Shown: positions 9,275-17,071 of the stretch, in pieces
How the letters are laid out: each line of letters opens with the position of its first letter
How positions within the stretch are numbered: position 1 is the stretch's first letter
Assembly: GCA_003140835.1 (NCBI GenBank)
Contig: PLLA01000094.1
Coordinates: 166-50,523 of the forward strand
Source of the DNA: Candidatus Tumulicola scandinaviensis
Lineage (GTDB): Bacteria > Vulcanimicrobiota > Vulcanimicrobiia > Vulcanimicrobiales > Vulcanimicrobiaceae
Direction of reading: 5' to 3'
DNA length: 50,358 bases
Made by a program: the position numbers and the translations under genes
The notes under the pieces: generated by a model
Told to the model about the DNA's origin: nothing
Databases searched by the model: none
Seen by the model: only the letters and a program-made list of their open reading frames with translations

Positions 9275-11197
9275 TCACCGCGCGACCGGAACGTCCTTCA
9301 TACCGGAAATTCTCGTTGCGATTGCCGCCGCACTCAAACCAAACATCGCCCGTTGTTTATCTTGCGAGTCGTGCTGCACGAGCACGTTAGGAACTCCGAC
9401 GCGCTCGACGGCGAGATTCAACTCGCGATCCGCGACGAACTCGGTGACTGCCGAACCAAAACCGCCCGCGACCGAGTGTTCCTCCAGCGTAATCACACGA
9501 CGATGGTCGCGCTCCAGATCGAGCAGCAGAGCTTCGTCGAGCGGTTTCACGAACCGTGCGTTGACGATGGTCGGAAGATCGCCGTCGCCGGTCGACGTGC
9601 CGTTCGAGCCCGCAGCATCGCGGAGCATGTCGTAGGCCTCCAGGGCGAGATCCACCGTGTTGCCGTAGGCCAGAATCGCCACGCCGCGCCCACGACGCAA
9701 AACCTCCGCCTTCCCCTGCACGATCGGTGCGACCGCTTCGGATTGGCGCCCGCTCGTCGACCCGCGCGGATAACGAATCGCCGCCGGCCCATTGAGCGTG
9801 AGCGCGTGTTCGAGCATCGGCTGCAGTTCCGCCTCGCAGCCTGGAGCCATAATCGTCATGTTCGGCAGCGTGCGCAGATACGCGATGTCGTAGAGGCCCA
9901 TGTGCGTCGGTCCGTCGTCGCCGACGAATCCCGCGCGGTCCATGCAGAAGACGACCGGTAGGTTCTGTACCACGACGTCGTGGACGATCTGATCGTACGC
10001 CCGCTGCAAAAACGTCGAATAAATCGCACACACCGGCCGTAAACCGCTCGATGCAAGACCCGCGGCGAAACACACCGCATGCGCCTCGGCGATCCCTACG
10101 TCGAAATATCGCTCCGGAAAGCGCTTGCCGAACTTTGAGAGACCCGTACCGTCGGGCATCGCGGCCGTTATGCCGACCACGCGCGGATCTTTCTCGGCGA
10201 CCGCGATCATTGCGTCGCCGAAAACGTCTTGAAATTTCGGTCGCGCGCCCGCACTGCTCTTCTTCGATCCGTCGCTCGGCTCGAATGCATTGGCACCGAT
10301 GCCGTGAAACGTTCGCGAATCGCGCTCGGCCGGCTCGTAGCCCTTCCCTTTGATGGTGCGGACGTGCAGCAGCACCGGACGATCGAAGGCGCGTGCGGTG
10401 CTCAGCGCATCGACGACCGCGTCGAAGTTGTGGCCATCGACGGGACCGATATAACGAAAGCCCAACTCTTCGAAAATGACTGCCGTTTTTTCCGTCGGCG
10501 AAATGAAGCGCATGGCGCCGAGTTCGGCCGATTCGATGGCCTTCTTGGCCGCTCCGCCGAGCGGAATCCGGTCGAGCACCATTTTACCGGTTTTGCGCGC
10601 CAAGTTGGCGAACGGTTTGGTTCGCAGCACCGACAAGTACGATGCAATCGAGCCGACGTTTGGCGCGATCGACATTTCGTTGTCGTTGAGAATCACGATG
10701 AATTGACTCTTGAGCGCGCCGGCGTTATTCAGCGCTTCGTAAGCCAGGCCGCCGGTCAACGCCCCGTCGCCGATCACCGCCACCACCGTTTCGTCGCCGC
10801 CGGTCAGATCGCGAGCGTGTGCCATTCCGAGCGCCGCCGACACCGACGTGCTCGCGTGACCGGCGCCAAAGACGTCGTACTCAGACTCGCTGCGCATTGA
10901 AAATCCCGACAGGCCGCCGCCTTTACGGATCGTGCCGAAACGATCTCGGCGGCCGGTGAGAATCTTGTGCACGTACGCTTGATGGCTCACGTCCCACACG
11001 AGCTTGTCGGTAGGCAAGTCGAGCACGCGGTGCAAAGCTAACGTCAATTCGACGACGCCGAGGTTAGGCGCGAGGTGGCCACCGTTGACCGCGCACGTTT
11101 CGACCAGCATCCCGCGAATTTCGCTCGCTAAGATGTCGATTTCATCGCGATTGAGGCGCTTGACGTCGGCGGGTGAGGCGATTTTTTCGACGATCAT
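9275..11197 (-). CDS. dxs: 1-deoxy-D-xylulose-5-phosphate synthase
   Basis: Condenses pyruvate and glyceraldehyde 3-phosphate with thiamine diphosphate, the entry step of the MEP isoprenoid pathway. The 640-residue length is typical. Seen: GGHLAPNLGVVELTLALH (39-56), WDVSHQAYVHKIL, GAGHASTSVSAALG (111-124), thiamine site GDGALTGG (143-150), NDNEMSI (171-177), GPVDGHN, the catalytic-Glu region YFDVGIAEAHA, and RAGFVGDDGPTHMGLYD. It follows the hopanoid phosphorylase gene hpnG by 43 nt on the same strand, so the two probably form a unit feeding hopanoid synthesis. No frameshift. Confidence 0.97.
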   Translation of the reverse strand: MIVEKIASPADVKRLNRDEIDILASEIRGMLVETCAVNGGHLAPNLGVVELTLALHRVLDLPTDKLVWDVSHQAYVHKILTGRRDRFGTIRKGGGLSGFSMRSESEYDVFGAGHASTSVSAALGMAHARDLTGGDETVVAVIGDGALTGGLAYEALNNAGALKSQFIVILNDNEMSIAPNVGSIASYLSVLRTKPFANLARKTGKMVLDRIPLGGAAKKAIESAELGAMRFISPTEKTAVIFEELGFRYIGPVDGHNFDAVVDALSTARAFDRPVLLHVRTIKGKGYEPAERDSRTFHGIGANAFEPSDGSKKSSAGARPKFQDVFGDAMIAVAEKDPRVVGITAAMPDGTGLSKFGKRFPERYFDVGIAEAHAVCFAAGLASSGLRPVCAIYSTFLQRAYDQIVHDVVVQNLPVVFCMDRAGFVGDDGPTHMGLYDIAYLRTLPNMTIMAPGCEAELQPMLEHALTLNGPAAIRYPRGSTSGRQSEAVAPIVQGKAEVLRRGRGVAILAYGNTVDLALEAYDMLRDAAGSNGTSTGDGDLPTIVNARFVKPLDEALLLDLERDHRRVITLEEHSVAGGFGSAVTEFVADRELNLAVERVGVPNVLVQHDSQDKQRAMFGLSAAAIATRISGMKDVPVAR

Positions 11198-11240
11198 TGT
11201 GATGGGCCGCGGGTTCGGCGTTCCAAACGTTATCTCCGGC

Positions 11241-11852
11241 TTAACAAGCCGCAGCCACCACCTCGGCGGCGCGACGCGCGTAGCGCGGGGCTTCGCGCGC
11301 CAGCCAGATCGCCTCGGGCCAGTTTCGAGGGTCCGACAAAGCGCGGACCGGCCGGAGCCAATCGGCGTTCAGCTCCCGGGCGGGCGTATCCAAGATTACC
11401 CGGACCGCCGCAATCCGCGGCGCCTCGAGAAGTCCAGTCTCCATGTCGACCCCGGAAAAGCCGCTTGCGGCCCAAGCGCCGCGCTCGGGCCCTCGGACGA
11501 TCGTGACCGACGTGAGGAGCGGATCGTGAACGGGTTCGTAGCCGAGGCGGCGGGCGGCCTCAGCCAGCGCGTCGGTCATCTCGGCATCGCAGCGCAGCGT
11601 CGTTCCATCGGGACGCCTGACGACACGCGGCACGAGGACCGTGCCGCTCGGATGCCGCGCATGAAGGCCGCCCGCCAGCCCGCAGCTGACGATCGTGGTG
11701 GCACTTCCAAGACCTCCAACGGCTCGGAGCTGCGCCAACGATATCCCGCCTTCGACGACGCGAAAGCCCGGCAACGCCCGCCGCGCAGCTTTGGCTTCGA
11801 GGGCGGTGGCCGTCACGATCGTGAGATCGTCGCGGTCGAAGGTGTCGCTCAT
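11241..11852 (-). CDS. hpnG: Hopanoid-associated phosphorylase/nucleosidase (HpnG-like)
   Basis: A nucleoside-phosphorylase-superfamily protein of 203 residues. In other bacteria HpnG removes adenine from adenosylhopane, giving ribosylhopane. Seen: early LTIVTATALEAKAARRALPG, the Gly-rich VSCGLAGGL in the first half, and the family's substrate block SGFSGVDMETG in the second half. The start ATG at 11852 (MSDTFDRDDLTIV) is preferred over an upstream one at 11882 that adds residues unlike the family. It lies on the same strand as dxs, and the radical SAM partner HpnH is encoded about 4 kb away. Assignment to HpnG rather than a general phosphorylase rests on sequence style plus this context. Confidence 0.78.
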   Translation of the reverse strand: MSDTFDRDDLTIVTATALEAKAARRALPGFRVVEGGISLAQLRAVGGLGSATTIVSCGLAGGLHARHPSGTVLVPRVVRRPDGTTLRCDAEMTDALAEAARRLGYEPVHDPLLTSVTIVRGPERGAWAASGFSGVDMETGLLEAPRIAAVRVILDTPARELNADWLRPVRALSDPRNWPEAIWLAREAPRYARRAAEVVAAAC

Positions 11853-11997
11853 GACGTTCCGATTCGGCCAAACGAAACGCACCGGCGATGCGGCGTCCGA
11901 TTGTACGACGAACCGTCCGAACGTGGGCGACGGTTTCCATGCTCGGCATTACATTCGACGTACATAGTCGAGAAGTTCGGCTACGCTTGGAGGTATC

Positions 11998-13233
11998 ATG
12001 CGAACGAGCATTACGGCATTCATCGCGACGGTCGCGCTCGCGGGTTGCGGCGCGCACGCGCAAAGTGCGTTACCGCTAGCACCGCAATCGGGGGCCGCGC
12101 CGGTATCCGCCAACGTCAAAACCCATCGGGGCGCCGCGTTCAAAATCGTCGAGCTCGCAACGCTCGGCGGATCGTCGGGCGGCGGTAACAGCATCAACAA
12201 CCGCGCCTGGGTCAGCGGCGCTTCGAGCCTCGCCGGCAGCTCGAGCGTCCATGCGACGCTCTGGCGACCCGATTCAATCGTCGATCTCGGCACCCTCGGC
12301 GGTGCAAACAGCGGGGTTGAGTGGCCGGTGAAAAACGATCGCGGGATTATCGCCGGCATCTCGGAAACGTCGACACCCGATCCGCTCGGCGAGAGTTGGT
12401 CGTGTTCCGCGTTCATTCCAACCAACGGTCATACGTGCTTGGGGTTCGTGTGGCGCGACGGACGGATGACGGCGCTTTCAACGCTGGGAGGAAATAACGC
12501 CTACGCGGCAGGTGTCGACGAGCGCGGCCAGATCGTCGGGTGGGCCGAGAACGCCACCCACGATCCGACCTGCGCCCAGCCGAATCACGTCCTTCAGTTC
12601 GAAGCCGTCGTGTGGGAGCCGGACGCAAAACGCTCCATCCGCGCACTTCCCCCGTATGGGAACGATCCCGATGGAGCTGCCACCGCCATCAATGACAACG
12701 GGCAGATCGTCGGAATCTCGGGAATTTGCGATCAACAGGTCGGACGCTTTTCCGCTCGCCATGCCGTGATGTGGGATGGCGGAGTCGCGACCGATCTCGG
12801 CAGCCTTGGCGGCGTGGCCTGGAACACGCCCACAGCAATCAACGCCGCCGGTCAGGTCGTCGGTTTTTCCGACCTGCGCGGCGACCGTAATGGCAATCCA
12901 AAATTCCACGCATTCTTCTGGACACAAAGCACTGGAATGGTCGACATCGGCACGCTTCCCGGCGATCGTTATAGCGAAGCTCTGGGCATCAACGATCGGG
13001 GCGAAGTCGTCGGCGTGTCCTACAGCGCCGGCTTCAAGACGTCGCGCGCCTTCGTTTGGCAGAGCGGATCGCGGATCGCCGATCTAAATACGCTCGTCGG
13101 ACGTAACCTATCGGTAAAACTCCTGTTTGCTAACGACGTTAACGACGACGGCAACATTGCCGGCGGCGCCTGCGTCACCAGCGGATCGACGTGCAGCAGC
13201 ACGCCGGCTTTCAAGGCGATTCCACTGCATTAG
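11998..13233 (+). CDS. HAF-repeat lipoprotein
   Basis: A 411-residue exported protein. The N-terminus has a signal peptide with a lipobox (VALAGC, Cys at about 17), so it is probably lipid-anchored. The body is made of repeated units of about 50-60 residues with the pattern 'LGTLGG...A.gIN..GqVVG.S......HAFlW': DLGTLGGANSG, LSTLGGNNAYAAGVDERGQI, DLGSLGGVAWNTPTAINAAG, DIGTLPGDRYSEALGINDRG. This is the extracellular HAF repeat family, predicted to fold as a propeller; its ligand is unknown. GGAGG lies 5-6 nt before the ATG. It sits with the next two genes as a block between hpnG and hpnA that has no obvious link to hopanoids. Confidence 0.9.
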   Translation: MRTSITAFIATVALAGCGAHAQSALPLAPQSGAAPVSANVKTHRGAAFKIVELATLGGSSGGGNSINNRAWVSGASSLAGSSSVHATLWRPDSIVDLGTLGGANSGVEWPVKNDRGIIAGISETSTPDPLGESWSCSAFIPTNGHTCLGFVWRDGRMTALSTLGGNNAYAAGVDERGQIVGWAENATHDPTCAQPNHVLQFEAVVWEPDAKRSIRALPPYGNDPDGAATAINDNGQIVGISGICDQQVGRFSARHAVMWDGGVATDLGSLGGVAWNTPTAINAAGQVVGFSDLRGDRNGNPKFHAFFWTQSTGMVDIGTLPGDRYSEALGINDRGEVVGVSYSAGFKTSRAFVWQSGSRIADLNTLVGRNLSVKLLFANDVNDDGNIAGGACVTSGSTCSSTPAFKAIPLH

Positions 13234-13242
13234 GGGCGGCCT

Positions 13243-14091
13243 CTATCGGACGACGTCGTTCTCGAACCGGTTTCGCAGTTGGCCGGGAGTCAAACCCATG
13301 ATCCGGCGCATGCAGCGAGCCAGGTGGCTCTGATTCGCGAAGCCGGCCTGCAGTGCGACGTCTGCCAAAGAGGCGCCATCGCGCTGCAGGAGGCCGGCGG
13401 CGTGCTGGACGCGAGCGCGAATGACGTACCGGTGCACCGCTATTCCGGTCGTTTGCTTGAAAAGCGTCTTGAAGTGCGACGGGCTGACGCCGGCAATTCG
13501 CGCCAACTCGAACAGCGAGAGATCGCTCGCGACGTTGGCGCGAACGTACTCGAGCACGCGCGCGAGCCCCCGCCGTGAGAGCGCCTCGGGACGCGGTTCC
13601 ATCACCCGCGCGTACCTGCGCAGAAGGTGCGCGGCTAGCGCGACTCCCAGTCCTTCTCCATACACCCGGCCACTCGGATCGGGCGATTCCAACTCCGCTT
13701 TGACGGCCCAGCCGACGTGCTCTATGCGCGCGTCGTTGAGGTGCAGGTGTGGCAGAATCGCAACGCTCGCCGGATTCTTGACGCCCATTCCCTCGGCGAC
13801 CGAGTATAAGAGTGGAGCGCTGATCTCCATCGACAGTTTGGTGGTAGCGAACTCCGTTTCCCAGATTCGCGATACGCCCGCCGGCACGATCTTGATGTCG
13901 CCGGGAACTTGCAGTCGCCGCACGCTCGACCCGTCGCAGCGGCTGGTCACGAGGAGAGGCCGCCCCACGTGCATGCTGACGCTGTGTTGCGAGTTACTCA
14001 GTTCCGAATACCCCGCGGACGCCTCGTAAATGCTCGCCTCGAAGCCCGACCAGTGCCGCTGCGCACTCGTCGCCTTCACGCGAAACTCCAT
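13243..14091 (-). CDS. AraC-family transcriptional regulator
   Basis: About 282 residues from the ATG at 14091 (MEFRVKATSAQ); an in-frame ATG at 14133 would add 14 residues that look unnatural. The N-terminal sensing part (about 1-170) is not recognisable. The C-terminal 100 residues are a clear double helix-turn-helix: VLEYVRANVASDLSLFELAR, IAGVSPSHFKTLFKQTTGI, HRYVIRARVQHAAGLLQ, LADVALQAGFANQSHLARCM, RRIMGLTPGQLR. It converges on the HAF lipoprotein gene with a 9-nt gap and is divergent from the CPBP protease gene, which it might control. No operator was identified. Confidence 0.92.
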   Translation of the reverse strand: MEFRVKATSAQRHWSGFEASIYEASAGYSELSNSQHSVSMHVGRPLLVTSRCDGSSVRRLQVPGDIKIVPAGVSRIWETEFATTKLSMEISAPLLYSVAEGMGVKNPASVAILPHLHLNDARIEHVGWAVKAELESPDPSGRVYGEGLGVALAAHLLRRYARVMEPRPEALSRRGLARVLEYVRANVASDLSLFELARIAGVSPSHFKTLFKQTTGIAVHRYVIRARVQHAAGLLQRDGASLADVALQAGFANQSHLARCMRRIMGLTPGQLRNRFENDVVR

Positions 14092-14225
14092 TTTCCGATC
14101 GTCGTGCCGGGCCCACGCACGCTCTTGCCACATCGCAGCGATTCCTAACGCAGGCGAGCCGGCGAACGTGACTCGTCGAGCGCGCGATGCGAAACATCGT
14201 GCGGCGGCCTACGGTACGTCTCGCG

Positions 14226-15071
14226 ATGAAGCGCGTTATCGCTTTCCCGTTGGTGCGGCTTTCGCTGATCGTCCTCATCTTTTCGGCCGCCCTAACCGTC
14301 GTCGTCGCCGGAGCGCGTGGCCACAGCTCGACGTGGGCCGGCATTACCGTCGGCTGGATCGTCGCCGCGGTGTTACTCGGCGTAACCGCGGGTGTCGAGC
14401 GCTATACGGCGGATCGATCGATTGCCGACATCGGACTCGGCCGGCATCACGCGCTGCGCGATCTCGCGTTAGGACTCGCACTCGGCGCCGCGCTGTTTAC
14501 GGCCGTCGTTTTGGAGTTGGCGCTCGGAGGCCACTATCACGTTGCCGGAGTGCACCTAAGTTCCGACGTCGCGCTTGCCGCACTGCTGCTCGCCTCCGGC
14601 GCCGTTATCGAAGAGGTCTTGTTTCGTGGCGTCGCGTTCCGGCTGGTCGAGGAATGGGCGGGAACCTGGATAGCTCTCGCCGTCTCGGCCGCAATCTTCG
14701 GTGCGGTGCACTCCGCCAATCCCGGCGCGACCTGGGTCTCGACGCTGGCCATTGCCCTCGAGGCCGGCGTACTGCTCGCAGCCGCCTACATCGTCACCCG
14801 AAACTTGTGGTTTCCGATCGGATTACATTTCGCGTGGAACTTCTGTGAAGGTCCCGTCTACGGCACGCAGGTTTCGGGTCACGAGATTCTCACGAGCGTC
14901 GTGACGGCGCACGTGAGCGGATCGCCGTGGCTTACGGGCGGCAGTTTTGGTCCCGAGGCCGGCTTGTATGCGGTGGCTACCTGTCTTCTCGTGGCACTGG
15001 CGATGCTGGCGTATGCGCGGCGGCGCTCGTCGTTCCTTGCGCCATCTTGGAGACGTCGCGCGGCCGCCTGA
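14226..15071 (+). CDS. CPBP-family intramembrane metalloprotease (Abi/Rce1-like)
   Basis: About 281 residues with at least six or seven hydrophobic segments. The family's three catalytic motifs are all present: EEVLFRG (E129, E130, R134), FGAVHS (H162) and HFAWNF (H201, N205). Such proteases cleave substrates within the membrane; some mature prenylated proteins, others give bacteriocin immunity. The substrate here is unknown. Start at ATG 14226 (MKRVIAFPLVRLSL) or ATG 14187; neither has a clear ribosome-binding site. Its stop abuts the stop of the convergent hpnA gene directly (15071/15072), so no terminator fits between them. Confidence 0.92.
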   Translation: MKRVIAFPLVRLSLIVLIFSAALTVVVAGARGHSSTWAGITVGWIVAAVLLGVTAGVERYTADRSIADIGLGRHHALRDLALGLALGAALFTAVVLELALGGHYHVAGVHLSSDVALAALLLASGAVIEEVLFRGVAFRLVEEWAGTWIALAVSAAIFGAVHSANPGATWVSTLAIALEAGVLLAAAYIVTRNLWFPIGLHFAWNFCEGPVYGTQVSGHEILTSVVTAHVSGSPWLTGGSFGPEAGLYAVATCLLVALAMLAYARRRSSFLAPSWRRRAAA

Positions 15072-16070
15072 TCACTCGGGCTTGCGATCGCGGTACCACG
15101 CAACGGCGCGTTCGATAGCCTCGCGCACGGGCGTCGGACGGAAATCCAACTCGCGCATCGCTTTCGAAGAGTCGGCGAACATGCGCTCGCGCGACATGCG
15201 CACGCCTTCGAGCGGCGCGAACGGAACGGCATCGCGGCGAAGGCTGCAGCGCACCTCATCTGCATAAGCGACGGCTAGTGCTACTGCGTAAGGGACGCGC
15301 CACGACGGCATCGGCTTGCCGGTTGCGCCGGCGAGCATCAGCCAAACTTCGTCCATGCTCAGATTTTCGCCGCCGATCACGTAGCGTTCGCCGATGTGGC
15401 CTCGCTCTAATGCGACGGCGTGCGCGCGCGCCACGTCCTCGACGGCGACCAGATTCATCCCGCCGCGACCCGGTGCTTTGGCGCCGATTCGACCGCGCAA
15501 GAAATCCACAATCAGTTTGCCGGTGGGCGTCGGCTTCCAATCGCCCGGTCCGACGGGTGCGGTCGGAAGCAACGCCACCACTGGAGCGCGACCCGCAAAC
15601 GCCGCGCGTTCTTGCTTTACTTTCGAGCCGTGGTATCCGCCATCAGTGTCCGCGTAGCAGGTTTCGTCCGCGGGCCGGCCGTCTGGGCGCTCGTGTCCCA
15701 CGGTAGCCGAACTCGACGTCAGTACCACTCGATCGACCCCCGCAAGGCCGGCCGCGGCCATCAACCCTGCGGTACCGGTAACGTTGACGGAGTCGATGCC
15801 GGCTCGGTCTCGGGCCGCAAACGAGTACAACGCCGCGCAGTGCACGACGTACCGGCAGCCGTTCACCTTCCGCGCAAAGTCGCCCGCGCGCCGCAGGTCG
15901 CCGGTTACGAGTTCGAGCCGTCCGTCTTTCGGGAGAGCGGGAGCGCCGTCGGCGAGCGTTCCTGCGCGGACGAGCGCCCGCACGGCGAAGCCGCGTGCGA
16001 GCAACTCGCGAAGCACGTGCGAACCGACGAAACCGGATGCACCGGTGAGAAAAACGCGGTCAGTGGCCAA
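15072..16070 (-). CDS. hpnA: Hopanoid-associated sugar epimerase (HpnA-like SDR)
   Basis: A 332-residue extended short-chain dehydrogenase/NAD-dependent epimerase. Seen: the nucleotide-binding LTGASGFVGSHVL (8-20), VTGDLRR, a Ser-rich strand end LTSSSATVG (117-125), the catalytic pair Y146 and K150 in YHGSK, and GGENLSMDEVW in the C-terminal substrate part. HpnA proteins are encoded in hopanoid clusters and are thought to act on sugar head groups, but the exact reaction is unsettled. The start overlaps the end of hpnH by 11 nt, so the two are co-translated. It is the last gene of the leftward hopanoid unit. Confidence 0.88.
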   Translation of the reverse strand: MATDRVFLTGASGFVGSHVLRELLARGFAVRALVRAGTLADGAPALPKDGRLELVTGDLRRAGDFARKVNGCRYVVHCAALYSFAARDRAGIDSVNVTGTAGLMAAAGLAGVDRVVLTSSSATVGHERPDGRPADETCYADTDGGYHGSKVKQERAAFAGRAPVVALLPTAPVGPGDWKPTPTGKLIVDFLRGRIGAKAPGRGGMNLVAVEDVARAHAVALERGHIGERYVIGGENLSMDEVWLMLAGATGKPMPSWRVPYAVALAVAYADEVRCSLRRDAVPFAPLEGVRMSRERMFADSSKAMRELDFRPTPVREAIERAVAWYRDRKPE

Positions 16071-17067
16071 TCGCGGCGCGGATCGATTCCTTCATCGAAC
16101 CGGTCGTGCGCAGGACGGCCGTCGGTTCGTAGCCGCAGTGCGCCATACAGTTTTCGCACGCTTCGTGCTTGCCGCGACCGTATTTCGACCAATCCGTCTC
16201 TTCGAGCAGTTCCTTGTACGTCTTCGCGTAGCTCTCTTTGCTCATGAGGTAGCAAGGGCGCTGCCATCCGAAAACGGTGTAACACGGGATGCCCCACGGC
16301 GTGCACTCGAAGTCGACTTTACCCTCGAGGAAATCGAGGTACAACGGGCTATGGTTCAGGCGCCACTTCTTGCGCTTGCCCTCGGCAAACGCGGCTTGAA
16401 AGACTTCGTGCGTGCGCTTGACGCCCAAAAAATGCTCTTGGTCGGGTGCCTTTTCGTACGCGTAGGCCGGGGAGATTTGCATCATGTCGACTTTGAGCTC
16501 GTCGTTGAGATAGTCGAGCACGGCGCGAACCGATTCGGGGCCATCCTGATCGAAGAACGTCGTGTTCGTGTAGACCCGAAAGCCGCGTGACTTCGCTTCC
16601 TTGATGGCGTCGACGGCTTTGTCGAAGACGCCGTCGCGGCAAACCGATTGATCGTGGCGTTCTTTCATGCCATCGATGTGGATCATCCACGCAAAATACG
16701 GCGACGGTTTGAAGAGGTGAATCTTCTTCTTGAGCAAGAGCGCGTTCGTGCAGAGAAAGACGAACTTTTTGCGCTTCACCAGCTCTTCGACGATTTGCGG
16801 CATCTGGTCGTGCACGAGCGGCTCGCCGCCCGCAATCGACACCATCGGCGCACCACATTCCTCGACGGCGGCGATGCAATCTTCGACGCTCAGGCGCTGG
16901 CGCAGAATCTCGTCGGGATGTTGAATCTTGCCGCACCCCGCGCACGCAAGGTTGCACTGCAACAGCGGTTCCAGCTCCAGCACGAGCGGATACTTCTTCT
17001 CGCCGCGGATCTTCTTACCGGCGATGTACTTCGCAACCGCGAGTTTTTGCTGCAGGGGCATGCTCAT
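16060..17067 (-). CDS. hpnH: Adenosylhopane synthase, radical SAM (HpnH)
   Basis: Joins a 5'-deoxyadenosyl group to diploptene, the first step of C35 hopanoid side-chain formation. The 335-residue length is usual for the family. Seen: the iron-sulfur cluster motif C38-x3-C42-x2-C45 in CNLACAGC, SIAGGEPLVHDQM (the SAM-binding GGEP), PYFAWMIHIDGMKERHD, and C-terminal ACENCMAHCGYEPTAV with further conserved cysteines. It starts 4 nt after shc ends and overlaps hpnA by 11 nt. With HpnG encoded nearby, the organism should make adenosylhopane and ribosylhopane. Confidence 0.95.
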   Translation of the reverse strand: MSMPLQQKLAVAKYIAGKKIRGEKKYPLVLELEPLLQCNLACAGCGKIQHPDEILRQRLSVEDCIAAVEECGAPMVSIAGGEPLVHDQMPQIVEELVKRKKFVFLCTNALLLKKKIHLFKPSPYFAWMIHIDGMKERHDQSVCRDGVFDKAVDAIKEAKSRGFRVYTNTTFFDQDGPESVRAVLDYLNDELKVDMMQISPAYAYEKAPDQEHFLGVKRTHEVFQAAFAEGKRKKWRLNHSPLYLDFLEGKVDFECTPWGIPCYTVFGWQRPCYLMSKESYAKTYKELLEETDWSKYGRGKHEACENCMAHCGYEPTAVLRTTGSMKESIRAAIGH

Positions 17068-17071
17068 TCGT

